A stretch of DNA of 64,000 nt from Streptomyces radiopugnans (GTDB lineage: Bacteria > Actinomycetota > Actinomycetes > Streptomycetales > Streptomycetaceae): the NCBI RefSeq assembly GCF_900110735.1, contig NZ_FOET01000006.1, forward strand, positions 1 through 64,000, in the 5' to 3' direction. Below are positions 16,317 through 25,693 of this stretch, piece after piece; the first letter of the stretch is position 1; every line of letters starts with the position of its first letter. Under the pieces are notes generated by a model. That model had not been told where the DNA came from. It saw only the letters and a program-made list of their open reading frames with translations, and did not search any database. The translations under genes were made by a program, and so were the position numbers.

Positions 16317-18869
16317 TCACCCGTCGCCCGGATGGCGCCCTCCCCCGTGCCGTGCACTGCGGTCATCGGCCGTCCCCCTCCAGTGTGTCGGTCGCGGTGC
16401 CGTGTCGTCCGAACCGTTCCCACCGTCCGAGCCGTTCCCGTCCTCCGAGCCGTCCACACCCGAGCCGCCGGGGGAGTTCGCGCTCCGCTGCCGGCCGCGC
16501 CGCAGTCCGTGCTGGAACGAGGCCATCCGGGCGCGCGCCCGGTCGGCGTCCCGTCCCCGGTCCCGGCCTTGGTTCCGGTAACCACCCTGGTTCTGGTCCT
16601 GGTCCCGGCCGTGGTCGGGGCCCTGGTCGCCGTCCCCGTCCGGGATCCGGCCGGTGCCGGGCCGAAGCTCCCGGACGGGTCCGGTGCCTGCGCCCCCGCC
16701 GGACCGGTGGTGCGACGGGGGCCGCGGTGCCGGTTCACCGCGGTGGCTGACGGTACGCCCGCGCAGAAGGGCTCCGACGCCCCCGCCGCTCTCGCCGGCC
16801 TCCTCAAAGCCCCCGGCGGGCGGCTCCAGTTCGACGGGGCCGCCCCGGCCCGCTCCGATGGCGGGCCGGGCGCCGCGCAGCGGAAGCCCCGCGGCGGTCC
16901 GGGCGTGGTCGCCGGCGCGGTGCTCGGCGGCGTCCGCCTCCTCCCCCGCCGCCACGGCGTTCCGGGGCGCGGCTGCGACCTCGGTGAGCAGCGCACCCGG
17001 GACGAGCACGACGGCTGTGGTGCCGCCGTAGGGCGAGGGCTGCAGGGAGACGCGGACGTTCTGGCGCCGGCCGAGCCGGGAGACGACGAACAGGCCGAGC
17101 CGGTCGGTGTCGGAGAGCCGGAAGTCGGGCGTCTCGGAGAGCCGGAGGTTGGCCTCCAGCAGCGCGTCGGGGGACATGCCCAGACCCCGGTCGTGGATCT
17201 CCAGGGCGAAGCCGCTGGGGACCCGCTCGCCGAGCACCTGGACCGCGGTGTGCGGCGGCGAGAACACCGTGGCGTTCTCCAGGAGTTCGGCGATGAGGTG
17301 GGTCAGGTCGGCGATGGCGGCGCCGTCGACCGCGAGCGGGGGCAGCCGCCGCACCTCGATGCGCTCGTAGTCCTCCACCTCGGAGACGGCGGCGCGGACG
17401 ACGTCCATCAGCGGGATGGGTTTGCGCCACTGGCGCGAGGGCGTGGCGCCGGAGAGGATGACCAGGCCCTCCGCATGGCGGCGCATACGGGTGGTGAGGT
17501 GGTCGAGCCGGAAGAGGTCGGCCAGTTCCTCGGGGTCCTCGGTGCGGCGCTCCATCGCGTCCAGCAGGGTGAGCTGGCGGTGCAGCAGCACCTGGCTGCG
17601 GCGGGCGAGGTTGACGAAGACCTCGGAGACGCCGCGGCGCATGTCCGCCTGTCTGACGGCGGCCTCGACGGCGGCCCGCTGGAGGGTGTTGAGGGCCTGC
17701 CCGACCTGCCCGATCTCGTCGCGTCCGTACTCCAGGCGCGGCGCCTCGGTCTCCACGTCGACCTGCTCGCCCGCGGCGAGCCGCCGCATGACGCCGGGCA
17801 GCCGTACGCCCGCCGCCTCTCCCGCCTCCCTGCGCAGGGCGCCGAGGTCGCGGACCAGGCCGCGGCCGATGCGCAGGGAGACGGCCACGGAGACGACGAC
17901 GGCCGCGAAGCCCAGGATCCCGGCGACCGCGGCCCGCAGCAGCACGGAGGCGGCCTCCGGTTCGACGCGCCGGTGGTAGCGCTCGCCGGTCTCCCGGTCC
18001 ATGTGCCGCAGCTCCTCCAGGACGGTGCCGGAGGTCTTCTGCCAGCGCTCCGCGTCGAAGGCCTTCACCGCTCCCGCGGCGCCGGCGCCGATGATCTCGT
18101 CCTCGGCAGCGCGCAGGGTCCGGCCGTCGGTGCCGGACCAGAACCTCTGGTACCTCTCCCGGTCCTCGGCGGGAAGCATCGACAGGTGCGTGCGGTAGGT
18201 GAGTTCGCGTTCGGCCACCCGGTCGGAGACGGCCCGCAGCTGCTCCCCGGTCATCCGGCCGGCGGTGAACGCGGCGGCCAGCAGGGCGTCCTCACGGGAG
18301 AGGTACTCGCGGGCGCGGGAGAGCCCGATGAGGGCGCGGCCCTCCCTCTCCAGCCGGACGTCGTCGACGCCGCGCATGCCGGTGAGGAAGGCGTGGCAGG
18401 GGTCGACGAGGGCGTTGTACGCGTCGTAGGCGTCCTGGCGCTCGGCGGTGTTGTCCGCGACCCGGGCGCGCACCCTGTCCAGCAGGCCGAGCGCGGCGAG
18501 GAGGTCGTCCAGGCGCCTGCGGGCATCACCGTCCAGCTCGCCGCGGACCTCCTCTCCTTCCGCCCGGGCTCGCAGGGCCGCCACCGCCTCGTCGGTGGCG
18601 CGCTGCCCGTCATGCAGGGCCGTCAGGGAGTCGGAGCGGCGTGGGTCGGCGATGTGGACGAGGGTGTGGCGGCGCTCGGCCTGGAGGGCGAGGACGGTTT
18701 CCTGGACCGGTTCGCCGAGTTCGCCCATGACGGCCGCGGCGTCGAGCAGCTGGTCCGCCTCGCGGCCGGTGATCACAGTGGCGAACGCCCAGATGGAGGT
18801 GAGCGCCACCAGGGGGACCAGCAGCAGCGCCATGATCTTCCGCCGGATCGACTTGCCGCGAAAGCGCAT
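16317..18869 (-). CDS. cvnA: Conservon sensor histidine kinase-like protein (CvnA-like)
   Basis: This 850-residue membrane protein has a first transmembrane helix (about 12-34), a nitrate/nitrite-sensing-type extracytoplasmic helical region, a second helix (about 310-335), a HAMP-like segment, and a HATPase domain with ELLENATVFSPP, IHDRGLGM and DRLGLFVVSRLG. A disordered Gly/Pro/Arg-rich tail of about 180 residues follows. CvnA proteins sense an unknown signal and act with CvnB-D. The ATG at 18869 follows GGGGAGG, clearly better than the upstream in-frame start at 19073. No canonical phospho-acceptor His box is obvious. Confidence 0.88.
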   Translation of the reverse strand: MRFRGKSIRRKIMALLLVPLVALTSIWAFATVITGREADQLLDAAAVMGELGEPVQETVLALQAERRHTLVHIADPRRSDSLTALHDGQRATDEAVAALRARAEGEEVRGELDGDARRRLDDLLAALGLLDRVRARVADNTAERQDAYDAYNALVDPCHAFLTGMRGVDDVRLEREGRALIGLSRAREYLSREDALLAAAFTAGRMTGEQLRAVSDRVAERELTYRTHLSMLPAEDRERYQRFWSGTDGRTLRAAEDEIIGAGAAGAVKAFDAERWQKTSGTVLEELRHMDRETGERYHRRVEPEAASVLLRAAVAGILGFAAVVVSVAVSLRIGRGLVRDLGALRREAGEAAGVRLPGVMRRLAAGEQVDVETEAPRLEYGRDEIGQVGQALNTLQRAAVEAAVRQADMRRGVSEVFVNLARRSQVLLHRQLTLLDAMERRTEDPEELADLFRLDHLTTRMRRHAEGLVILSGATPSRQWRKPIPLMDVVRAAVSEVEDYERIEVRRLPPLAVDGAAIADLTHLIAELLENATVFSPPHTAVQVLGERVPSGFALEIHDRGLGMSPDALLEANLRLSETPDFRLSDTDRLGLFVVSRLGRRQNVRVSLQPSPYGGTTAVVLVPGALLTEVAAAPRNAVAAGEEADAAEHRAGDHARTAAGLPLRGARPAIGAGRGGPVELEPPAGGFEEAGESGGGVGALLRGRTVSHRGEPAPRPPSHHRSGGGAGTGPVRELRPGTGRIPDGDGDQGPDHGRDQDQNQGGYRNQGRDRGRDADRARARMASFQHGLRRGRQRSANSPGGSGVDGSEDGNGSDGGNGSDDTAPRPTHWRGTADDRSARHGGGRHPGDG

Positions 18870-19084
18870 GGCCTCCCCTGTGTCCAACCCGCCGAGCGGG
18901 AGCATGGGTTCCCTCAGCAAACGGCGCGAGCCTACTACTGGCAACGGACCGGCCGTGGTCGCGTTTGGGACATCGGGCATCTGTACGGGCGCCTGTCGTG
19001 CGCTGTTGTGACGCTGTGTTGTGATACGCCGGATGCCGCACGGTGCGCGGGGAACGCGCGCACGACAGGGCACGGGGAGACCGC

Positions 19085-19471
19085 ATGGGGCTGAGCAGGA
19101 CCGACTGGGGACCGGGTGGTTTCGATCAGTTTCGATCGGACCGGGATGAGGACGAGGTGTACGAGGAGAGTGGAGATCCTGTGGGCACCGGATCGGGGCT
19201 GCCCGGCCCGGTGCGGGCGGCGGCCGTGCGCGCGGTCGTCCTCGTGGCCGTGACCCTGGTGCTGGTGATGGTCGCCGTCCTGTGCTCCCTGGCGCAGGTG
19301 TGGCTGGCCCTTCCCATGGTGCTCGCGGCGGTGGCGGGCACGGTGGTCACCACCTGGGGGGTGCTGGACGTGTGGGTCACCCGGCAGATGTGGAACCAGC
19401 GCAACGGGGTGGTCTCCACACCGAGCAGTGTGGCGCGCGAGCGCCGCGCCTTCCGCCGAAGACACGGCTGA
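19085..19471 (+). CDS. Small conserved membrane protein
   Basis: This 128-residue protein has an acidic N-terminus (DEDEVYEES), two adjacent hydrophobic helices (about residues 42-90) and a basic C-terminal tail ending in RRRHG. I do not recognise a function. The ATG at 19085 follows GGGGAG. It is divergent from cvnA across a 215-bp gap, so the two promoters share this region and a link to the conservon is possible but unproven. Confidence 0.72.
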   Translation: MGLSRTDWGPGGFDQFRSDRDEDEVYEESGDPVGTGSGLPGPVRAAAVRAVVLVAVTLVLVMVAVLCSLAQVWLALPMVLAAVAGTVVTTWGVLDVWVTRQMWNQRNGVVSTPSSVARERRAFRRRHG

Positions 19472-19512
19472 CGGCCGCCGACGCCCGGTCCGTGGCGCCC
19501 TGGGGGGCCTCC

Positions 19513-19531
19513 CCCGCAACTCCATTGCGGG
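19513..19531. terminator. Small hairpin, possible terminator
   Basis: CCCGCAA (19513-19519) and TTGCGGG (19525-19531) pair around a 5-nt loop, with further G+C pairing outside. It lies 42 bp after the small membrane protein gene. Confidence 0.4.
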
Positions 19532-19655
19532 CGGGGCCCGTTGTTCAGGGATTCGGCAGGGTGCGCGCCGTCCTCATGGACGATCACGCCGTCCGGCCCG
19601 CTCGCCGAGGATGTGGTGCGCAGCGGACGCCCCGTCCGCACCACTGGAGGAGCCG

Positions 19656-20804
19656 ATGAGACAGCTCGCCCGTACCGCTCTGGCCGCCGCCCTCGTCCTC
19701 GGGTTCACGGCGGGCCCGCTGGCCCTGCCCGCCACGGCCCATCACCGCTCCCCCGCGGCGGTCACCGCGGAGAAGGGGGGTTTTGGACCCGACGCCGCCG
19801 CGCTGCGCGCCGCGCTGACCGGATTGCCGGACCGGGAGGTGACCGCGGCGCTCGTACGCGTCGGCGGCGACGGCGCCTGGCGCGGCGCGGCCGGAGTGCG
19901 GGACCTGCGGACCGGCGCCCCGGCCCTGGAGCACGGCCGCTTCCGGGCCGGGTCCGTCACGAAGCTGGTGACCGCGGCCGTCGTGCTGCAACTGGCCGCC
20001 GAGGGGAAGGTGGACCTGGACGTGTCCGCCGGGGTCTACCTGCCGGAGCTGCTGACGCCCGCTTTCGAGCGGCCTTTCACCGTACGGCAGTTGCTGGACT
20101 TCACCAGCGGACTCCGGCCGGGCGGCTCACTCGGCGACACCGTGGAGGAGGGTTACCCGCACCGCTTCGAGACGCTCACGCCGCGGGAGGTCGTGGCCGC
20201 GTCCGTCGCCAGGGGACCGGCGTCCGCTCCGGGGGAGCGGCAGGAGTACGGCAACATCCACTACACGGTGCTGGGCATGCTGATCGAGGAGGTCACCGGG
20301 GACACCTACGAGCACCAGGCCGCCACGCGTGTCCTCCGGCCGCTCGGCATGCGGCACACCTCCTTCCCCGACGGTCCCGACCCGCGTCTCCACGGTCCGC
20401 ACAACCGCGGCTACGACTGGCTCGACGGCAGGCTGGTGGACGTCACCGGGTGGAACATGTCGGACCGCTGGGCGGCCGGTGGCATGATCTCCACCACCGC
20501 GGACCTGGAGCGGCTCATAACCGCCCTGTTCGGCGGGAAGGTCGTACCGGAGCCGCAGTTGGAGGAGTTCTTCACCGTGCCGGACGTCCCCGGGGCGGCC
20601 GTGGCCGCCGGCGGCATGGCGCCCTATGACGTGAACGGCAGGGAGGCCCGGGGCAAGACCGGCTCCCGCCCCGGCTACCAGACCGTCGTCGCCGCGACGC
20701 GCGACCTGTCGCGGACGCTCGTCTACTGCGTCAACAGCACCGACGCCAAGGGGGACGCGATGGGCAACGTCCAGCGCTTCGCGTTCCCCGCCTTCAACCG
20801 CTGA
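19656..20804 (+). CDS. Exported serine hydrolase, class C beta-lactamase / DD-peptidase family
   Basis: This 382-residue secreted enzyme has a signal peptide (about residues 1-29, ending LPATAHH) and the penicillin-binding fold motifs: SxxK as GSVTK, YxN as YGN, and KTG as GKTGSRPG. Members are D-alanyl-D-alanine carboxypeptidases, esterases or beta-lactamases, and sequence alone cannot choose among them. The catalytic set is complete, so activity is expected. CTGGAGGAGCCG before the ATG is an excellent ribosome site. It ends 49 bp before the convergent SMC-like gene. Confidence 0.88.
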   Translation: MRQLARTALAAALVLGFTAGPLALPATAHHRSPAAVTAEKGGFGPDAAALRAALTGLPDREVTAALVRVGGDGAWRGAAGVRDLRTGAPALEHGRFRAGSVTKLVTAAVVLQLAAEGKVDLDVSAGVYLPELLTPAFERPFTVRQLLDFTSGLRPGGSLGDTVEEGYPHRFETLTPREVVAASVARGPASAPGERQEYGNIHYTVLGMLIEEVTGDTYEHQAATRVLRPLGMRHTSFPDGPDPRLHGPHNRGYDWLDGRLVDVTGWNMSDRWAAGGMISTTADLERLITALFGGKVVPEPQLEEFFTVPDVPGAAVAAGGMAPYDVNGREARGKTGSRPGYQTVVAATRDLSRTLVYCVNSTDAKGDAMGNVQRFAFPAFNR

Positions 20805-20853
20805 GCCGCCGGCTCCTCCGGACCTCCCGGCAGGACCGGTGGGGCCGGATCGA

Positions 20854-23800
20854 TCAGTCGGGCACGGGTGCGGGCATGTCCGCCGCGGTGGTCCCCTCGC
20901 TTTCGCCGGGGGCGGCCGGCGCCGGGACGGAGGGCGGAGTGTCCTGCGCCCGGCCGGGGCCGTCGGGGCGGCGGAACATCCGGGTGGCGGTGATCTCGCC
21001 GTGCACCGGTTCGGACTCCGGGTCCTGCTTGGGCAGACCGGGCCGCAGGTGCTCCTCGACGCTGATGTACTTCAGCCCCGCCCTCAGGTCTGCGTCGTTG
21101 CGCAACCGGATCACCAGCGGGAACTCCGCCAGCGCCGTGGTGTCGAACAGGCCGGTGGTGTAGATGAGCTGGACGCCGAGCGCGTCGGCCACCGCGCGCT
21201 GGAGCTCCAGCAGATAGGTGGCGTTGGCGCGGCCGATGGGGTTGTCGAGGAAGAGCGTGCCCGCGTGCCGGTGCCTGTCGCGGCCCCGGTCGTTGCTGCG
21301 CAGCGCGGCCATCGTGCAGTACAGGGCGATGGCCGCGGTCAGCAGCTGGCCGCCGGAGAAGACGTCCCCCATCTGCCCGACCGGCACCCGCTCGGCGCGC
21401 AGCACCGCGTCGGGCTTGAGGATCTCCACCGACACCCCGCGCGGCCGGAGGGCGGCGTGGACGCCCCGCAGCAGCAGTGTCATGCCGTCCCGGCGCAGAT
21501 CGGAGTTGCGGCGTACGGCCGCCCGGGTGGCCTCGTCGATGACCTCTCCCAGTCGCTCGGCGAGGGCCGCCTGGTCGGGGTCCTCGAAGCGGATGCGCAG
21601 GAACTCCTGACCGGACCACTCCCCCAGCCCTCCGGGGAGCCGGGACAGGCGCTGGGCGGAGCGGAGGGTGGCCAGTGAGGACTCCACCAGGCCGCGCAGC
21701 CGGTCCACGATGCTGTCCCGGTTGCGCTCCAGCTGGTCGAGCTCGTCGGTCAGGACGCGCAGCCGGGGCTCGAAGGCGGCGGCCCAGGAGGCGGCGTGGT
21801 CGGGCAGGGCGGCGGCCGGCAGCTCGCGGATCTGCTGGCGGGCGGGGGTGCGCACCTGCTCGTAGCGGGTGGAGTTGGCGTGCCGCACCAGGACGTCGCT
21901 CGCCTCGCGCACGGCCGACTCGGCGGCGGTGAGGTCGGCGGCGCAGCCGCGCAGGGAGCGGCGGGCCTCGGCGGCCGCCTGCCGGGCCTGGTCGAGGGTG
22001 CCGGTGTACGGCTCGGGCCGCTCCCCGCCCTCCTCCGGGCCCGTACCGCCCGTGCCGTGCGGGTCGCGCAGCAGGTCGCGGAGCATGGCGGCCAGCTCGT
22101 CGAAGGCCCCGGCGGCGTCCTCGGCGGCGCGCTGGGCGCGGACCAGCTCGGCGTGGGCGGCCCGGGCGGCCTCCAGCGCGTCGGTGCGGGCGGCCAGTTC
22201 GGTGTTGGCGCCGCGCAGCAGGGTCTGTGCCTGCTCGGCGTCGGCGGGGACCAGTTCCTCCGGCAGTTCGGTGTAGGCGTCCCGCTCCTCGCCGGGAGCC
22301 AGTCGTTCGGCCTCGCCGCGCAGCCGGCCGAGCTGCTCGCTGGCGGCCGAGGCGCGGGACTCCAGCATCTGGACCAGCGCCTCGGCGCGGGCCGCGGCGG
22401 CCTGCCGGGAGGGGCCGTCGGCGCCGTCGGGCCCCTCCAGGAGCTGGGCGGCGCGGGTGCGTACCTTGTTGGTGAGCCGGTCCAGGGCGGCGCGCGCGGC
22501 GCTCTCGTCGCCCTCGGCGCGCGCCTGTTCGGCACGCAGGTCGGCGCCAACGCCGACCTTCTCGTAGAGCTGGGAGGCCGCGCGGTACGCCTCGCGCAGG
22601 GCGGGCAGGGAGGCGGGAGGGCCTGCGGGCTGCGCGGCGGCGTCCGGGCCGCCGGCCGCGTCGAGCGTGTCGGGGGCGCCCGCGATCTCGGCGCGCTCGG
22701 CGCGCAGCGCGCGGGCGGTACGGCGCGCGTCGTCGGCGGCCCGCTGGGCGGCGCGCCGGTCCTCGTCGGCGGCCCGGGCTCGCTCCAGGCAGGCGCCGGC
22801 CCGGGCCTCGGCCTCGGCCGCCTCGTCGGCCAGCTCCCGCAACCGGGCCTGCCACTTGGCGCGCTCGCGCAGCCGGAAGGCCAGTCCGGCCAGTGCGTCG
22901 GCGGAACGGCGGGCCTGCTGGGCGCGCTCCTGCCTCTCCTCGCGTACGCGGGCGGCCTCGGCCGCGCTCTCCTCGGCCTCGGCCGCGGCGGCGCGGGTCT
23001 CCTCCAGGTGCTGCCGGGCGGTCTCGGCGGCCTCGGCGGCGGCCCGCGCCCCGGCGGCCAGCTCGGCCAGGCGGCCGGGCGGGCAGCCGGTGCGCCAGGA
23101 GGCGATCCGGGCGGCCAGGGAGCGGTCGGCGGACAGCCGCGCGGCCAGGGAGCGGATCTCCTCGTCGCGGGCGGCGGCGCGCTCGCGCAGCCGGCGGCGC
23201 TCGTCGTCGGCTGCGTGCTCGTCGTGCATGGCCGGGTTGGGCGGTACGAGGAACACGCCGGAGCCGCCGAGGGCTCCGCCGTCCTCGCCTCCGGGTGCGG
23301 GGACGGGTGCCAGCAGCGCGGCGGCGGTGCCGACGGCGACGGCCGATCGGGGCAGCAGGGCCGCGCCCGACAGCACCTCCCGGGCTCGGGCGTGGCTTCC
23401 GGGGTCGGTGATGACGACGCCGTCGACCAGTTCGGGCCGGGCGGCCAGGACGGCGGCGTGGTCGGCCGGGTCCACGGACTGGGCGAGGTAGCGCCAGCCG
23501 GGCAGGGCGGGGATGCCGTGCTCGCCCAGGTACTCGACGGTGGCCAGGACGTCGGGGCCGGGCGGCAGCAGTCCGCCGTCGCCGAGGGCGCCGAGGATGC
23601 GGGAGTCGTCCGCGGCGGCCGTACGCAGGTCGAACAGCTGGCGCTCGGCGGCCGCGACCGACTCCTCCAGCAGCTCGCGCAGGGTCTCGGCGTTGCGGTC
23701 CAGCCCCTCGGCGTCCAGCGCGCCTGCGGGGCCGGGCCCGCCGGGACCGGACTCGCCGGGACCGGACTCGGAACCGGGCTCCGGGGAGGCCGCCTGCCGG

Positions 23801-25650
23801 TCGCCGCCGGGCAGACCCAGCAGCTCGGCCAGGCGCTCCTCGGCGCCCAGTGTCTCGGCGGCGCGCCGCTCGGCGGCGTACGCGCTCCCGGCCGCCTCGG
23901 CGGCGTCCGCGGCGCGGGCCGCGGCCAGTTCGGCGCGGGAGCGGGCCGCGGCGGTCTCCCGGGCGCGCTCGGCGGTGCGTCGGGCGCTCTCGCGCGCGGT
24001 CTCCCAGGCGGCGACGGCGGCCTTCTCCGCGTCACTGGCGGCCAGGGCGGCACGGGCCGGGTCGGCGTCGGGCGAGGAACCGTCCAGCCAGCCGGCGCGT
24101 ACGGCCTGGGCCGTCTCCTGCTCGACCTCGGCCAGGCGCTGGCGCAGATGCTCGCTCTCGCTGCGGGCGCGCTGGGCCTCGGTGGCGGCGGCGGTGGCGT
24201 CGCGGTGGGCGGCCTCGCCCTCGCCCTGCAGGGCGGTGGAGCGCTCCTCCTCCTCGGCCGCGAGGTGCTCGGCCTTCTCCGCGGCCGCGTGCAGGGCGCG
24301 CACCAGCTCGGTGGCCGCCCGGGCACGGGCGGCCAGCGCGGGGGCGGCGTCGCGCTCGGCCTCCCGGATGGCCGCGGCGACCCGGGCGGCGCGGTCGGCG
24401 GCGGCGCGGTGCGCCAGTACCGTCTCGGCCGCCTGCCAGGCGGCGTGCAGGGTGCGGGCCTCGCTCAGCTCCCGGCGCTGGGCGGCGGCGCTCCTCTCAC
24501 CGGCGGCCAGCGCCAGGGAGGCGTGGCGGTAGGCGAGTTCGGCGGCGATGAGCGCGGCGCGCTCACGCTCGCGTTCGGCCTCGGCGGCGGACCCGGCGGC
24601 GTGGTCGGCCCGCTCGGCGAGTTCGGCGGCGCGTCCGCGCTCCTCGGTGCCTCGGGCGGACAGCCGCCGGGCCAGGGTGCGGGTGCGCTGCTCGGCTCCG
24701 GCGTGGACGGCGCGGGCCTGCTCGCGGTGGCGGGCGGCCTCGTCGATGCGGCGCAGCAGGTCCAGCGACCCGGCGGTGAAGTCCTTCTCGGCGGTCAGTT
24801 CGGCGCGGCGACCGAGCTTGTGGGCGAAGCCGTGCACCAGGTCGGCCAGCCCGTCGGTGTCGCGGGTGTCGGTGACCGCGCGCAGCAGCAGATCGGTGAA
24901 GTCGGAGTCGTTCTTGACGGCGAACAGGCCGGCGGCCTCTCCCTCGTCGGCGTTCATCTCCCGCTGGTAGCGGAAGAGTTCGGGGTCGAGGCCGAGGTGG
25001 CCCAGGTGCTCGTTCCAGCGTTCGTGGACCTCCTCCCACACCACGTCGAGGTTCGGGTAGGTCTTGCCCGTCTCCACCAGGACGTCGCGGAAGCCCTTCA
25101 TGGTGCGGCGCCGGCCGCGGGCGGCGGAGGCGCCCTCGGCGACGGGCCGCAGCGCGGTGGACTCGGCCACCGGCAGGGAGTCCAGGTTCATGCCCGGGCC
25201 GGGCCGGAAGCTGTACCAGGCCTCGGCGAACTTGCGCGGGTCGCTGGAGACCTGGCGGCCGCGCCACTCACTGACCTTGCCGACGACGACGGTCTCCCCG
25301 GTGAGGGTGTGCTGCCACTCCAGGGCGACGTGCCCGCAGTCGTCGGCCAGCAGGAACTTGCGCAGCACTCCGGAGCTGGCGCCGCCGAGGGTGTTGCGGT
25401 GACCGGGCAGCATCACCGAGAAGATCAGCTTGAGCAGGACGGACTTGCCGCCGCCGTTCTCCAGGAAGAGCACGCCGGCGGGGGCGGGGCGGCGCGGCGG
25501 GCCGATCGGCTCGTCCTCGAAGAAGTCCGCCTGGGCGGGGGCGGGGCTGGGCACCGGCTCGCCGACCCCGCGCAGGTCCAGCACGGTGTCGGCGTAGCGC
25601 GCACCGGCGGGCCCGATGGAGTAGAGGCGGATCCGGGACAGCTCGTACAT
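20854..25650 (-). CDS. SMC-like coiled-coil ATPase (MukB/MksB/JetC-type)
   Basis: This 1598-residue protein has an N-terminal ATPase half with Walker A ENGGGKS (64-70), more than 1000 residues of Ala/Glu/Arg-rich coiled coil, and a C-terminal half with the ABC signature FSGGQLLT (1431-1438) and a Walker B strand. Such proteins form DNA-loop-extruding rings with a kleisin and a KITE protein. The Walker B sequence is TLFLDNP, so the usual catalytic Glu is Asn1470. The ATG at 25650 (MYELSRIRLYSIGP) starts the ATPase head; GAGAG upstream is weak. It lies 43 bp after the KITE-like gene. The Ala-rich content resembles other genes here, not foreign DNA. Confidence 0.85.
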   Translation of the reverse strand: MYELSRIRLYSIGPAGARYADTVLDLRGVGEPVPSPAPAQADFFEDEPIGPPRRPAPAGVLFLENGGGKSVLLKLIFSVMLPGHRNTLGGASSGVLRKFLLADDCGHVALEWQHTLTGETVVVGKVSEWRGRQVSSDPRKFAEAWYSFRPGPGMNLDSLPVAESTALRPVAEGASAARGRRRTMKGFRDVLVETGKTYPNLDVVWEEVHERWNEHLGHLGLDPELFRYQREMNADEGEAAGLFAVKNDSDFTDLLLRAVTDTRDTDGLADLVHGFAHKLGRRAELTAEKDFTAGSLDLLRRIDEAARHREQARAVHAGAEQRTRTLARRLSARGTEERGRAAELAERADHAAGSAAEAERERERAALIAAELAYRHASLALAAGERSAAAQRRELSEARTLHAAWQAAETVLAHRAAADRAARVAAAIREAERDAAPALAARARAATELVRALHAAAEKAEHLAAEEEERSTALQGEGEAAHRDATAAATEAQRARSESEHLRQRLAEVEQETAQAVRAGWLDGSSPDADPARAALAASDAEKAAVAAWETARESARRTAERARETAAARSRAELAAARAADAAEAAGSAYAAERRAAETLGAEERLAELLGLPGGDRQAASPEPGSESGPGESGPGGPGPAGALDAEGLDRNAETLRELLEESVAAAERQLFDLRTAAADDSRILGALGDGGLLPPGPDVLATVEYLGEHGIPALPGWRYLAQSVDPADHAAVLAARPELVDGVVITDPGSHARAREVLSGAALLPRSAVAVGTAAALLAPVPAPGGEDGGALGGSGVFLVPPNPAMHDEHAADDERRRLRERAAARDEEIRSLAARLSADRSLAARIASWRTGCPPGRLAELAAGARAAAEAAETARQHLEETRAAAAEAEESAAEAARVREERQERAQQARRSADALAGLAFRLRERAKWQARLRELADEAAEAEARAGACLERARAADEDRRAAQRAADDARRTARALRAERAEIAGAPDTLDAAGGPDAAAQPAGPPASLPALREAYRAASQLYEKVGVGADLRAEQARAEGDESAARAALDRLTNKVRTRAAQLLEGPDGADGPSRQAAAARAEALVQMLESRASAASEQLGRLRGEAERLAPGEERDAYTELPEELVPADAEQAQTLLRGANTELAARTDALEAARAAHAELVRAQRAAEDAAGAFDELAAMLRDLLRDPHGTGGTGPEEGGERPEPYTGTLDQARQAAAEARRSLRGCAADLTAAESAVREASDVLVRHANSTRYEQVRTPARQQIRELPAAALPDHAASWAAAFEPRLRVLTDELDQLERNRDSIVDRLRGLVESSLATLRSAQRLSRLPGGLGEWSGQEFLRIRFEDPDQAALAERLGEVIDEATRAAVRRNSDLRRDGMTLLLRGVHAALRPRGVSVEILKPDAVLRAERVPVGQMGDVFSGGQLLTAAIALYCTMAALRSNDRGRDRHRHAGTLFLDNPIGRANATYLLELQRAVADALGVQLIYTTGLFDTTALAEFPLVIRLRNDADLRAGLKYISVEEHLRPGLPKQDPESEPVHGEITATRMFRRPDGPGRAQDTPPSVPAPAAPGESEGTTAADMPAPVPD

Positions 25651-25693
25651 GGCGGCGGGGCTCTCGTTGCTCTGGCGTCGCTGGGGACGGGGT

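Noticed and set aside
13800..19500. A search for a roadblock/LC7 (cvnB) gene in the conservon region
   Set aside because: No frame on either strand shows a roadblock domain, and cvnA and cvnC are too close for a gene between them.
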